Source of the DNA: Ohessyouella blattaphilus
GTDB lineage: Bacteria; Bacillota; Clostridia; Lachnospirales; Lachnospiraceae
Length of the DNA stretch: 64,000 bases
Assembly (NCBI RefSeq): GCF_024721265.1
Contig: NZ_JAMXOC010000003.1
Location: forward strand, 62,001 to 126,000
Direction of reading: 5' to 3'
Shown here: positions 34,111 through 43,219 of the stretch, in pieces
Position numbering within the stretch: the first letter of the stretch is position 1
Layout of the letters: each line of letters opens with the position of its first letter
The notes under the pieces: model-generated
Seen by the model: only the letters and a program-made list of their open reading frames with translations
Database searches by the model: none
Told to the model about the DNA's origin: nothing
Made by a program: the position numbers and the translations under genes

Positions 34111-35115
34111 CTATTGATACAAACCTGGTTTTTCGATCATTTCAATCGGTAAAAAGGTTTCTGTGCCTCGGGAGCGATTTAGAGCGTCTGCTGCTACACA
34201 GGCTGCATAGCCATCCCAGGAAGAAGGACCTGTAAGCTCTCCTTTTTCCACAGCGTTAACCCAGTCCGCTAACTCGATGTCATACGCCTCTATAAAACGC
34301 TTCGCCCAATCAGTCAAAAGCTCTGTGGAACACCTAGCCTCAGCCCGCATAATTACTGAAGCTGGATCTGGTAGGTTAATCGTTCCTTTTTCACAAACCA
34401 CCTGACACTGAATATCGTAACCATAGGCATCACACACCTGTAGCTCTACATCGATTCGGGAGCCATCTTCTGTTTCCAAGAGAACGATTTGGGGATTGTC
34501 GTATCCCTTTGTTGAGCGCCCAGACTGCTTAACCTTCAGCACTTGAGCTTTTTTGTATTCATCTCCTAATAGCCAGCGACAAATATCCAACTCGTGAATA
34601 GCTACATTAGTGATTCCCATCTCCGTTTGAAAGCCTTCTGATTGAAAGACATTACGGTGACAAGCATGAATCATCAGCGGTGCTCCTAGCTCCCCAGAAT
34701 CAATAATTTCCTTCATCTTGGCATATCCGGGATCGTAACGCCGCATAAAGCCAACCTGAACCAAGCGCCGTCCTTGCTTTACTTCTTCAGCAATAATCTC
34801 CTCACATTCTGAGGCCGTTAGCGCTAATGGCTTCTCGCAAAACACTTGTTTTCCTAGTTTTACCGCTGCCAGAGTATAAGCAAAGTGTGAATCATCCGCG
34901 GAAGTGATAACCACCGCCTCCACCTCTGAAGCCCCTATCAGCTCCTCTCCCGTTTGGTAAACCGTCGGCACTTGAAACATCGCTGCCGTTTTCTGCGCTG
35001 CTTCTGGGTAGAAATCAGCACAAGCAACCACTTGGGCACCGGGAACTAGATACATCAAACGTTTGATATGCTCTTTGCCAATCGCTCCACAACCAATCAC
35101 ACCTATTTTCAACAT
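34111..35115 (-). CDS. IolG-like inositol dehydrogenase (copy 2), altered active site
   Basis: The 334-residue Gfo/Idh/MocA oxidoreductase is a close relative of the protein at 24839 (IGVIGCGAIGKEHIKRL; VGFMRRYDPGYAKMKE; SSWDGYAACVAADAL). Lys95 of FCEKPL is present, and His174 in NVAIHELD. The residue matching the catalytic Asp (D169 in copy 1) is Asn170. This may change substrate or stereochemistry rather than abolish activity. It sits between the second transporter and iolE copy 2, so it likely oxidises an inositol isomer imported by that transporter. Confidence 0.82.
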   Translation of the reverse strand: MLKIGVIGCGAIGKEHIKRLMYLVPGAQVVACADFYPEAAQKTAAMFQVPTVYQTGEELIGASEVEAVVITSADDSHFAYTLAAVKLGKQVFCEKPLALTASECEEIIAEEVKQGRRLVQVGFMRRYDPGYAKMKEIIDSGELGAPLMIHACHRNVFQSEGFQTEMGITNVAIHELDICRWLLGDEYKKAQVLKVKQSGRSTKGYDNPQIVLLETEDGSRIDVELQVCDAYGYDIQCQVVCEKGTINLPDPASVIMRAEARCSTELLTDWAKRFIEAYDIELADWVNAVEKGELTGPSSWDGYAACVAADALNRSRGTETFLPIEMIEKPGLYQ

Positions 35116-35141
35116 AACTTTATCCTTCTTTCTTTAATGAA

Positions 35142-36155
35142 TTACACCGCGGCTAGTCTTCTAGCATTGGCTTCTACTCTCTCTCTGGTTACGTCTAACA
35201 GTACTGCCAAGATAATTACCAGGCCGATAACGATATTTTGCACAGCTGTGGATACGCTTAGTAGCTGCAGACCATTTCTAATAACGGTAATAATTAGAGC
35301 ACCGATCAAAGTTCCACTCATCGTTCCTTTTCCACCGCTAAAAGAAGCACCACCGATGATACAAGCAGCAATTGCATCCGTATCATAAGGCTGAATCGCA
35401 TTGGCTCCGTTGGCGATACCACCACGACCGATGAGAACGATAGCGGCTAAGGCTGACATAAAGCCTGATAGCGTATAACAAAACGTAAGCACGTTTGCCG
35501 ATTGAATTCCTGATAGTCTTGCCGCCTCGGGGCTACCACCCACACAGTAGATGGAACGACCAAGAGCGGTCTTTGATAAAAATACACCCATAACCAAAAA
35601 GATGGCTATTACTAAGATAAAGCTAATGGGAAAACCGCCTAGAAGGGGGACGCTACTGGGGATTGTCGCTGAGCCTAGCCAGGTGACCTGGGCTGGGAAC
35701 CCTGAGACAATCTGTGAATTTACCACCAAAAGAGCTAAACCCCATAATACGTTTTTCATTCCCAAGGTGGAGACGAAAGGATGTGGCAGGTGTAGCCGGG
35801 TTAATAACGTTCCGTTGATAAAGCCGATGAACAGTCCCGAAAACACGCCGACGGCAATCATAATCAAGGGATTGGTTACACCTTTTTGTAAAAGCATTCC
35901 CATCATACAGGTACAAAAAATCGCATTGGCACCGACTGATAAATCGATTCCCGCGGTAATCAGACATACCAGCATACCGGTCGAGATTAACGCATTTACC
36001 GATGTTTGCTTAAATATATTCATAATATTGGATTGTGTTAAGAAGCTATCTGTCGCAAACGAAAGCACGACACCAAGTACTAATAAAGCACCTAATGAAC
36101 CTAATCTATTTGCGACGTTGCTGTTAAGCTTAAATTTACCTTTGCCTTTACTCAT
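35142..36155 (-). CDS. CUT2 ABC importer permease (RbsC-like), inositol transporter 2
   Basis: The 337 residues have the CUT2 signature AGIDLSVGANAIFCTCMMGM and late IIGGASFSGGKGTMSGTLIG, with about ten hydrophobic stretches. It overlaps the ATPase gene by 8 bases, and GGGAGGAAAG precedes the ATG. The protein is only distantly like the first transporter's permease (18579), so this set is not a recent tandem copy. An inositol isomer is the likely cargo because dehydrogenase and dehydratase genes flank it. Confidence 0.88.
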   Translation of the reverse strand: MSKGKGKFKLNSNVANRLGSLGALLVLGVVLSFATDSFLTQSNIMNIFKQTSVNALISTGMLVCLITAGIDLSVGANAIFCTCMMGMLLQKGVTNPLIMIAVGVFSGLFIGFINGTLLTRLHLPHPFVSTLGMKNVLWGLALLVVNSQIVSGFPAQVTWLGSATIPSSVPLLGGFPISFILVIAIFLVMGVFLSKTALGRSIYCVGGSPEAARLSGIQSANVLTFCYTLSGFMSALAAIVLIGRGGIANGANAIQPYDTDAIAACIIGGASFSGGKGTMSGTLIGALIITVIRNGLQLLSVSTAVQNIVIGLVIILAVLLDVTRERVEANARRLAAV

Positions 36156-37653
36156 CTATCTTTCCTCCCCAGGCGGCCTTCATGATTGCCTCCTGATTAA
36201 AATATTCACTTTCACGATCAACGGTTGCCATAATTCGACCTTCGCGCATAACGATTACCCGGTCGGACATCCCCAAAATCTCTGGCATCTCCGAGGAAAT
36301 CATAATGACACACTTGCCCTCTTTTATCAGTTCATTCATCACGTTGTACACTTCGACTTTCGCCCCCACATCGATTCCTCTTGTCGGCTCGTCAAAAATG
36401 TAAATATCTGCATCGCAGTTAATCCACTTACCGATAACAACTTTTTGCTGATTTCCCCCTGATAGTTGCCGAACGACTTCGTACTGAGAAGGTGTTTTTA
36501 TCCGTAAGGACGAGCAGTTATGATCGCCGGTCTGACATACTTTTTTATCATCGATAAAGGGGCCTTTGCAAAAACCAGCCATATTCGCCAGAATCAAATT
36601 CATTTGCACGCTTTGCCCTAGGATAAGCCCTTGACCTTTACGGTCCTCGGTTAAAAAGGCTATCTTATGGCGAATCGCCTGCTTAGGGCTTTTGATCTTT
36701 ACGTCTTTTCCGTGTAGAAATATCTTACCGCTATCAATTGGGTCTGCCCCAAAGACCGCCCGCATCAGTTCTGTCCGTCCGGCGCCTACAAGTCCGGAAA
36801 AGCCAAGAATTTGTCCTTTATACGCTTCAAAACTTACATCGTGAAGAACGCCGGCGGAGTTAATATTTTCCACACGCAGGGCGCAATCGCCCTGCTGTGT
36901 GTCTATTTTTACAAACAATTGGTCGACGCAGCGTCCTACCATGGCTTTCACTAAGTCATCACTGTCTGTATCTTCTGTTTGCTTCGTCCAGATATGCTCT
37001 CCATCTCTCATTACCGTTACCCGGTCACAAAGCTCAAATAGTTCTTCTAGCTTATGGGAGATAAAGATAATACTAATCCCCTTTGCCTTAAGCTTGCGGC
37101 AGATAGTCATTAAAAGCTCCACTTCCTTCTCTCCTAATGAAGAGGTGGGTTCATCCATAATAATCATCTTGGCATCGATCAAAATCGCCTTGGCAATCTC
37201 GATCATCTGCTGAACACCCATACCAAAGGTGCCAGCTAGCTTAGAGGGATCAATATCAATTCCTAAAGAGGCCATAACTTCTCGCGCCTTTTCATTCATC
37301 GCTGGGTAGTCTAGTAAACCGCCTTTTCCTCTAATCCACTTGTTAATAAAAATATTGTCAGTAACGCTCAGTAGCTTCTCAATGTTAAGTTCTTGATATA
37401 CACAGGCAATCCCTGCCGCTGCCGAGTCGTTAGGGTCACGGAACTTCTGCTTCTGACCATTGACGTAAATCTCGCCCTCTTCTGCCTGATAAACACCGGT
37501 TAGAACTTTAATTAAAGTAGATTTTCCAGCACCGTTTTCACCGATTAGTCCGAGAATCTCGCCAGGCTTTACCGATAGATTCATATTCTTTAGAGCGACA
37601 ACACCGGGAAAACGCTTGGTAATCCCTTTGAGCTCCACCACATATTCACTCAT
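36148..37653 (-). CDS. CUT2 ABC importer ATPase (RbsA/MglA-like), inositol transporter 2
   Basis: The 501 residues have two ABC halves. The first has Walker A GENGAGKSTLIKVLTG and Walker B IIMDEPTSSLGEKE; the second has degenerate Walker A GLVGAGRTEL, signature LSGGNQQKVVIGKWI and DEPTRGIDVGAKVEVY. A short cysteine-containing insert (KKVCQTGDHNCSSLR) lies between the Q-loop area and signature of half two, and is unlike the other ATPase. AGGAGG lies upstream of the ATG. It powers the permease that overlaps its 3' end. Confidence 0.9.
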   Translation of the reverse strand: MSEYVVELKGITKRFPGVVALKNMNLSVKPGEILGLIGENGAGKSTLIKVLTGVYQAEEGEIYVNGQKQKFRDPNDSAAAGIACVYQELNIEKLLSVTDNIFINKWIRGKGGLLDYPAMNEKAREVMASLGIDIDPSKLAGTFGMGVQQMIEIAKAILIDAKMIIMDEPTSSLGEKEVELLMTICRKLKAKGISIIFISHKLEELFELCDRVTVMRDGEHIWTKQTEDTDSDDLVKAMVGRCVDQLFVKIDTQQGDCALRVENINSAGVLHDVSFEAYKGQILGFSGLVGAGRTELMRAVFGADPIDSGKIFLHGKDVKIKSPKQAIRHKIAFLTEDRKGQGLILGQSVQMNLILANMAGFCKGPFIDDKKVCQTGDHNCSSLRIKTPSQYEVVRQLSGGNQQKVVIGKWINCDADIYIFDEPTRGIDVGAKVEVYNVMNELIKEGKCVIMISSEMPEILGMSDRVIVMREGRIMATVDRESEYFNQEAIMKAAWGGKIDE

Positions 37654-37681
37654 AACTTTCCTCCTTGAATGGAGCCTTAAA

Positions 37682-38686
37682 TTATTTCAGATAAGACTTT
37701 AATGTATCCAGTTGCTCTTGTGCATTGTCGATGGTAATGATGGCACTTCCAGAATCGATAAACGCTTCGATTTCTTCACCTTTAATCGCCTTAACGCATG
37801 CCTCTACTGATTTGTAGCCCATGTCATAAGCGCTTTGCGCTACCGACATCGTCTCTTCTTTCGCTAGAATCGCTTCACAGGCCGATTGGATACCATCAAA
37901 GCCAACGAAGATCGTATTTTCGTAGGCACTGTTTCCCGCTGCTGCTCTAGCTGCGGCAATCGCCATATCATCGTTGTTACAAAGAACCATTGCTACCCCT
38001 TTCGGGTGATTTTGAATAATCGCTTCCATGCTGGAATACGCTTTATCAGCAACGGCGTCTGCATACTGAATCTCTGCATCTAAGAATTTGCCGCCAGCTT
38101 CATTAACGCCTTTTTTATAGCCCTCTAATCTAGCTGTAGCGGTTGAATCCCCTTCCACGCCTGAGATAGAAATCGCTTCTAACTCTTTCCAACCAGCGGC
38201 TTTTGCCATTTCAACTGCGTATTTTCCGCCCTCGTAGGCTGCTGTTTCATTTCCTGTACCGACGAATGATAATACCTCTGGCGCTTCGATAGCCGTATCA
38301 ACAGCGACGATGGGATACTTTGTGCCGGCAATTTGCTTTACCACCATATCCGCCTGCAAAGGAGCAATAACGAAACCATCGTATTGGCTAGAAGCCAGAT
38401 TGGTTTCAATAATATTAAGCTGTTCATCATAGGCGGTCTCCGAAGAAGCCCCCTGAACATCAACTTTAACTTCTGGATGATCTTTTCCGTAGGCCTGGCA
38501 GCCTGCCATTACATAACCCCAGTACTCGGAAGCCGTCGTCTTCAAAATAACATTTACGCTTAAGCCCTCACCGTTTGAAGCCTCGCCTTCGCTTGCTTCG
38601 GCTTTTTTATCATCGCCCTTTCCACAAGCCACTAATGAAAGTCCCATTGCTACAACTAATAAAATTGCCAATACTCTTTTTTTCAT
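37682..38686 (-). CDS. Sugar (inositol)-binding lipoprotein, inositol transporter 2
   Basis: The 334 residues begin with MKKRVLAILLVVAMGLSL and lipobox LVAC (Cys 21), then a Glu/Ser/Gly-rich linker. The mature type I binding fold has VILKTTASEYWGYVMAGCQA, VIAPLQADMVVKQI, NNDDMAIAAARAAAGNSAY and VGFDGIQSACEAI. It shares its ASEYWGYV-type entry segment with the sensor lipoprotein at 43200 (TSEYWMSV), so the two may bind related ligands. Start has GAGGAG upstream. Second gene of the operon that opens with the dehydrogenase at 38706. Confidence 0.9.
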   Translation of the reverse strand: MKKRVLAILLVVAMGLSLVACGKGDDKKAEASEGEASNGEGLSVNVILKTTASEYWGYVMAGCQAYGKDHPEVKVDVQGASSETAYDEQLNIIETNLASSQYDGFVIAPLQADMVVKQIAGTKYPIVAVDTAIEAPEVLSFVGTGNETAAYEGGKYAVEMAKAAGWKELEAISISGVEGDSTATARLEGYKKGVNEAGGKFLDAEIQYADAVADKAYSSMEAIIQNHPKGVAMVLCNNDDMAIAAARAAAGNSAYENTIFVGFDGIQSACEAILAKEETMSVAQSAYDMGYKSVEACVKAIKGEEIEAFIDSGSAIITIDNAQEQLDTLKSYLK

Positions 38687-38705
38687 CTCTCTTCTCCTCG
38701 TTTAG

Positions 38706-39728
38706 TTAATCTCTAAATGGTAACATCTTCTTCGTTTCAAATGACTCTTTACACCGATAAGCCGTCTCTGAGGCCATGGTACCGTCAAAGACGGTGACTT
38801 CTGGTTGACGGTTATCAAGAATACAGTTAACAAATTCTTCCATTTCAGCGATATACGCTTCGTGCCACCGGTACATGAAATCCGGATAACACTCCCGGCA
38901 TACGCCGTGATCGCTTAATACCTCTAACATACTGTCGGTACCAACGGCACCGATTCTCAAGGTTCCTTTCGTCCCGATGATCTCTGTCTCCACATTACAC
39001 CCGTGAGCAGCGGCACGTCCGGCAAATAAAAAGGCCATGGTTTCATCTTCATATTGAAGTAGGCAACTAACATTGTCGCCGTCGTTCCACTCCCGGTACT
39101 CAGGATACGCAAAGCAACCACCAATCGCCCATAGATTCTTCGGCTTTTGTCCACCGGTAAACCAGTTGCACAAATCAATATCGTGCACACACATATCGAG
39201 AAACTGACCACCGCTATGAGGGGCAAACTTTAATGTACTCTCAATCGTGGAAATCGGGTCTTGAGTATACGCCCGAATCATTACGATTCTACCGATATCA
39301 CCGCGGTCAATTTTTTCTTTCGCTAAGCGATACGATCTGTCATAGCGTCGCATGAATCCCAGCATGAAAATTCTCTCTGGGTAGGCAGCAACTACCGCTT
39401 CCGCCTCCTTGCATTTTGCCACAGTGGTATCCAGCGGCTTTTCGCAAAATACGTGCTTGCCGTTTTCCATAGCGATACGAATGTGCTCTGTATGTAGCGC
39501 CGATGGTGAAACAATACAAATAGCATCCAGCTCCGAGCACCGACACATTTCTTCATAGTCGCTAAAGGTGTACTCTACTCCTAGCTCCTGGGCCGTTTCT
39601 TCAAGTCTTTGCTGATCAACATCGCAGATTGCCTGAAGCTTGGCCTTTGGTACGCGCTTGGCAATATTTTCGGCATGCTCATACCCAAGGCGTCCTAATC
39701 CAATTAAACCAATACGAACTTCTTTCAT
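38706..39728 (-). CDS. Gfo/Idh/MocA inositol dehydrogenase (copy 3)
   Basis: The 340 residues have Rossmann motif IGLIGLGRLG, Lys97 in FCEKPLDTT, and D178/H182 in FLDMCVHDID, so the catalytic triad is whole. The GGQFLDMCVHDIDLCNWF form resembles scyllo-inositol and general myo-inositol dehydrogenases more than IolG copy 1. It is the first gene of the second inositol operon, before its binding protein. The substrate may be scyllo-inositol or another isomer, which is a guess from the motif. AGGAGG precedes the ATG. Confidence 0.83.
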   Translation of the reverse strand: MKEVRIGLIGLGRLGYEHAENIAKRVPKAKLQAICDVDQQRLEETAQELGVEYTFSDYEEMCRCSELDAICIVSPSALHTEHIRIAMENGKHVFCEKPLDTTVAKCKEAEAVVAAYPERIFMLGFMRRYDRSYRLAKEKIDRGDIGRIVMIRAYTQDPISTIESTLKFAPHSGGQFLDMCVHDIDLCNWFTGGQKPKNLWAIGGCFAYPEYREWNDGDNVSCLLQYEDETMAFLFAGRAAAHGCNVETEIIGTKGTLRIGAVGTDSMLEVLSDHGVCRECYPDFMYRWHEAYIAEMEEFVNCILDNRQPEVTVFDGTMASETAYRCKESFETKKMLPFRD

Positions 39729-39778
39729 CCTTCCTCCTTTTTAGTTCTTTTCCTTTATGCTCCTTAAGTATAGCCACC

Positions 39779-39809
39779 AACAATCGCGATGATTAGCGGT
39801 TGTTTTTTT
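39779..39809. other. Hairpin/palindromic element in the promoter region of the second inositol operon
   Basis: AACAATCGC, loop of 8, GCGGTTGTT followed by a T-run on the plus strand, away from the operon. Outer CCACCAA/TTGGTGG (39774-39780, 39813-39819) are also complementary. The likely -10 (TATACT, minus, 39768-39773) lies just downstream and its -35 falls within the element. It may be a protein-binding site or a terminator of antisense RNA. Confidence 0.4.
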
Positions 39810-39872
39810 GGATTGGTGGTAAATAATTTAGCTTTGCCGAATTCCCTGATTTTTTTGTGTCATTTTTTTGTG

Positions 39873-39910
39873 TAAAAAAATCAGGTACCACTATTTACTA
39901 GTGATACCTG
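39873..39910 (-). terminator. Terminator of the sensor operon
   Basis: Minus strand CAGGTATCACTA, loop GTAAA, TAGTGGTACCTG (one U-G), then ATTTTTTTAC. It lies 13 bases beyond the response-regulator stop. Confidence 0.88.
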
Positions 39911-39922
39911 GTGCTTAACATT

Positions 39923-41485
39923 TTAATTCCCTTTTCGATATTCGGCCGGGCTTACGCCGGTGGTTTTTTTAAAGGTTTTGGCAAAATGGTGATAGTCGTT
40001 AAATCCCGACTGCTCCGCCACCTCTCTAATTTTGTAGTTGGTTTCGCGCAGCATCCTTTTGGCACATTTCATTCGCTGCTTTAATAGAAAGGCCGAGAAG
40101 CCCATGGCCATTTCTTGGGAAAAGATATAGCTCAAATAAGAAGAATTAACCCCCACCACTTCTGCTACTTCCGTCAGGCCAATCGGTTCTTTGTAGTGCT
40201 CCAATACGTATTCTGCCGCGGCTCTGACGGTGCCTTTGACCTCTGATGGAATCGCTGTACAATCCTTGGTATTCGCCTTTTCGGCCATGTTCCTTAAGAC
40301 GTCGTAAACCTGTTTCATGCTGCGAATCGCTTCTGGTGCCTCTACTTTCACGTCAACAATTTCCTGTAAGGTTCGCAACCACTGAACAACCGTACGACTC
40401 TGGGTTTGCTCCTCTTCAAAGGCCCGCCCTACTTTCAAGCTCCGAGCCCAAAATTCGTCTTGGCCTTTTTTGTAAAACAGGGTGTTTGCTTCCTTCAGAA
40501 ACTCTTCCGCTTTTTTCGGAAGGACCTTGCTCATGCGGCGATCGTTCACGTAATATAAAATCTGCTTTTCTTCATAGAAGCCCATTTTGAGCGCTTCTCG
40601 GGATTGCTGATAAGCCTGTCTAACCGCTTGGCCACCCATGCAAATACTACTGGCACCGATCCGAAAAACATACGGTTCGTCCTTACAGATACGGTAACAG
40701 GCCGTTGCCGCTTGAATAAGACGCTGGCTCATGACACTGCTCCGTCTCTCTTCCGATAAGTCTAAAAAGCAGCAGAACACCCCTGCCCCAAGGTAAACCA
40801 CCTCGCAGTGCAAATCCTCTTCTTCCTTGACCTTGGTAAACCCGTCGCAAAAGCGCTGATAAAACTCGCGGAAATATTTTTCCATTTCCAGTTCAAACCA
40901 CTGCTCAGGATTCTCCTGATCAATGCTCATGCTGATTACGGCACAATTGTGGAAGGGATAGGAAATACCCACACTTTTTCGCATTTTCTCTACTTCTTCA
41001 GCGGATACCCCTGAGAGAATCTTATTAAAAAACAAAAAGGACGCTTCCTCATGTTCCTTGGCTAAAGGTTCGCTCGCCTCACTTTTCCCGGTTTTCTGTT
41101 GCTTTCGTTCAGATATTTTCTTTTTCGCCTGAGCCAGTAACGGCTGGAGATTTTCGTCTTCAAGAGTATTTTTCAAAACGTACTCATCAGCCCCTAGCTT
41201 CATCGCCTCTTTCACAAATTCAAAGTCATCGTGGCAGCTGAGAACGATAATATACACCTGAGAATCCTGCTCACGCACCTTGCGAATTAGCTCAATTCCG
41301 TCCATTAGCGGCATTGAGATATCGGTAACGATTAGATCCACTGGATGGGTCTGTAAGACATTTAAAGCCTCTTCCCCGTCTCGCACATCAGAGGATATTT
41401 CAAAACCGGCATTCTGCCAAGCCGGCAACGTTTTCAAATAGCTTCTTACTAAATAATCATCATCAACCAACATCGTCTTTAACAT
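39923..41485 (-). CDS. YesN-like response regulator with AraC DNA-binding domain
   Basis: The 520 residues form a receiver domain (1-125), a long middle domain, and an AraC-type pair of helix-turn-helix motifs (420-520). Receiver residues: acidic DDD at 8-10, phospho-accepting Asp55 in LIVTDISMPLMDG, Lys in DEYVLKNTLE. The end has VAEVVGVNSSYLSYIFSQEM and IREVAEQSGFNDYHHFAKTF. The cognate kinase lies 3 bases upstream. It probably activates the divergent-looking second inositol operon, which begins only 195 bases away; this is inferred from position and the lack of a good -35 there. Confidence 0.9.
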   Translation of the reverse strand: MLKTMLVDDDYLVRSYLKTLPAWQNAGFEISSDVRDGEEALNVLQTHPVDLIVTDISMPLMDGIELIRKVREQDSQVYIIVLSCHDDFEFVKEAMKLGADEYVLKNTLEDENLQPLLAQAKKKISERKQQKTGKSEASEPLAKEHEEASFLFFNKILSGVSAEEVEKMRKSVGISYPFHNCAVISMSIDQENPEQWFELEMEKYFREFYQRFCDGFTKVKEEEDLHCEVVYLGAGVFCCFLDLSEERRSSVMSQRLIQAATACYRICKDEPYVFRIGASSICMGGQAVRQAYQQSREALKMGFYEEKQILYYVNDRRMSKVLPKKAEEFLKEANTLFYKKGQDEFWARSLKVGRAFEEEQTQSRTVVQWLRTLQEIVDVKVEAPEAIRSMKQVYDVLRNMAEKANTKDCTAIPSEVKGTVRAAAEYVLEHYKEPIGLTEVAEVVGVNSSYLSYIFSQEMAMGFSAFLLKQRMKCAKRMLRETNYKIREVAEQSGFNDYHHFAKTFKKTTGVSPAEYRKGN

Positions 41486-41488
41486 CTC

Positions 41489-43219
41489 TTACTCCTCTTG
41501 ATCATCGTATACCTCTTTTGGCAAATGGATAATTACCGTTGTTCCCGGCACATCACTTCGGTAATCCATACCGGCTCGTTCCCCGTAATACAATTTGAGG
41601 CGCTCCAAAATATTGGGAATACCAATAGCCGTAAAACCTTTTGTCTTCTTCGTTTTCTTATATAAAAGCTGAGTAATTTTCTCTTGGCTGATTCCGCGAC
41701 CGTTGTCGCTAACCTCCAGATACAAAACCTCTTCTTCTACCTTCGCCGTTATCTTGATGACCCCGTTATTTTCCTTTAAGTCAATACCGTGCAACAAGGA
41801 ATTCTCCACCAGTGGCTGCAATAGCAAACGAGGGATTAAGCAGCTCTGGGCTTCCTCAGAGATTTCACAGCGCATCTGAATAGTCGCGTGGCTCCTAAAT
41901 TCCTGCAAACGGATATAGTTCTCAAGAATATACAGCTCTTCCGTCACCGTTAAAAAAGCCCCTTTTTTGCTGATACTGGCTTGCAATAGCTCCACAAAGT
42001 TCTCGATTAACCCCGCTAGTTCCTGTTCCCCTTTAATCTTTGCCGAGTATTTAATAGCGTTTAGAGTATTGTACATAAAATGAGGCGTCACTTGATACTG
42101 CAGAGCCTCTAATTCAGCATCCTTTTTTAGCTTCTCCTTTTCAATCACCTGCTCGATCAGCTCCTCGATATGATCTAACATCTGGTTGAATTCTTCTGAC
42201 AACGTCCCGATTTCATCCTTTGAGGTAATGTCAGCTCTCGTTTCAAGGTTTCCTTCTGAAACCTGCTTTACCGTAGTCGTCAACTGCTTAATGGGTCGGT
42301 AGATCATTTGTGCTAGATAAAATGCCAAAATTGCCGCTATCAGTAAAAAAGTAAGAAATATCCCCGTATAGTAAAGACGTAGCTGAGTCAAGTCCCCGAG
42401 TACACTCTCCCTATCTGCCGAGATATAGAGGGCACAGCCCGAGAAATAGGCTCTTGAATAGAAATAGATATTATCCTCATCAAGACTAACTAACTCCGTT
42501 CGCTTATCGGCGGCCCCTCTTTCCACCTGAAGGTGAGATGCCGTACCGACTTGCTCCGCGTTATCGGAAGAAATAATTTTATCTTCTACGTCGAGAAGCA
42601 TCACCTCTTCCACCGCTTCCGTCTTCATCTCCGAGAGATAATTATAGTATAAAGACCGTTCTTCTATATTCGCACACAGATACCCTAGGACTTCTCCATT
42701 CACCGCCACCTCTTCCACAAAGGCAAGCTGGGAAGGCTTCCCGCTAATTAAGCTTTTCAATAAAAAGGGACCCGCCTTCTCTTGGGATTCTCTGATGATA
42801 GCCTCAATATTTCGCTTTTCGATTACCTTGCGAAAAATCGGATACGCCTCTGACGTGACTAAGACTTGCTGGCTAGGAATGATTAAATGGTAGGAGGAAA
42901 TGGCCGCATTCTGCTTATAGTACATCTTCAAGATCTCTGCAATTTCCTCTAACGTCTGATCCTTTTGATTAACTGTGTATTCGTGAGTTTTCCTCTTTAA
43001 TTCCGGATCACAAGAGGCTTCTACCGAAATATGAAGAACCTCTTGCATCGATTGGTCAAGGCTTTCAATCAACTGACGATTTCGCTGTTGGTTAGATAAG
43101 ATATAATTATCTTCAATCGTATCCGCTGCCTTTTGATAAAAAACAACCGTAATTGCCAGGGTGGTGATAACCGTAATAAAGAAAATCGAAACCAAAATTT
43201 TAATACGTATACTCTTCAA
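41489..43219 (-). CDS. YesM-like sensor histidine kinase
   Basis: About 576 residues: a membrane helix near the N-terminus (ILVSIFFITVITTLAITVVF), an extracellular dCache-like sensor (about 30-280), a second helix (GIFLTFLLIAAILAFYL), HAMP (YRPIKQLTTTVKQVSEGNLE), then a His_kinase domain with phospho-acceptor His in QVTPHFMYNTLNAIKYS and ATPase motifs QPLVENSLLHGI and DNGRGI. This is the LytS/YesM class. TTG at 43219 is chosen because GGAGGG lies 5 bases before it; ATG at 43234 lacks a ribosome site. It overlaps the sensor lipoprotein gene, which suggests a physical partnership with that protein. Confidence 0.9.
   Translation of the reverse strand: MKSIRIKILVSIFFITVITTLAITVVFYQKAADTIEDNYILSNQQRNRQLIESLDQSMQEVLHISVEASCDPELKRKTHEYTVNQKDQTLEEIAEILKMYYKQNAAISSYHLIIPSQQVLVTSEAYPIFRKVIEKRNIEAIIRESQEKAGPFLLKSLISGKPSQLAFVEEVAVNGEVLGYLCANIEERSLYYNYLSEMKTEAVEEVMLLDVEDKIISSDNAEQVGTASHLQVERGAADKRTELVSLDEDNIYFYSRAYFSGCALYISADRESVLGDLTQLRLYYTGIFLTFLLIAAILAFYLAQMIYRPIKQLTTTVKQVSEGNLETRADITSKDEIGTLSEEFNQMLDHIEELIEQVIEKEKLKKDAELEALQYQVTPHFMYNTLNAIKYSAKIKGEQELAGLIENFVELLQASISKKGAFLTVTEELYILENYIRLQEFRSHATIQMRCEISEEAQSCLIPRLLLQPLVENSLLHGIDLKENNGVIKITAKVEEEVLYLEVSDNGRGISQEKITQLLYKKTKKTKGFTAIGIPNILERLKLYYGERAGMDYRSDVPGTTVIIHLPKEVYDDQEE

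Noticed and set aside
35551-36462. A 303-codon open frame on the plus strand opposite the importer-2 permease and ATPase genes
   Set aside because: It is antisense to two overlapping, well-recognised ABC genes and shows no domain or ribosome site.
23069-39728. A simple segmental duplication of one inositol operon
   Set aside because: Gene order differs, the transporter proteins are only distantly alike, and no flanking repeats or mobile elements are visible.
39729-39922. A riboswitch before the second inositol operon
   Set aside because: Only short hairpins are seen, with no multi-helix junction or known riboswitch motif; a protein-binding site is more likely.
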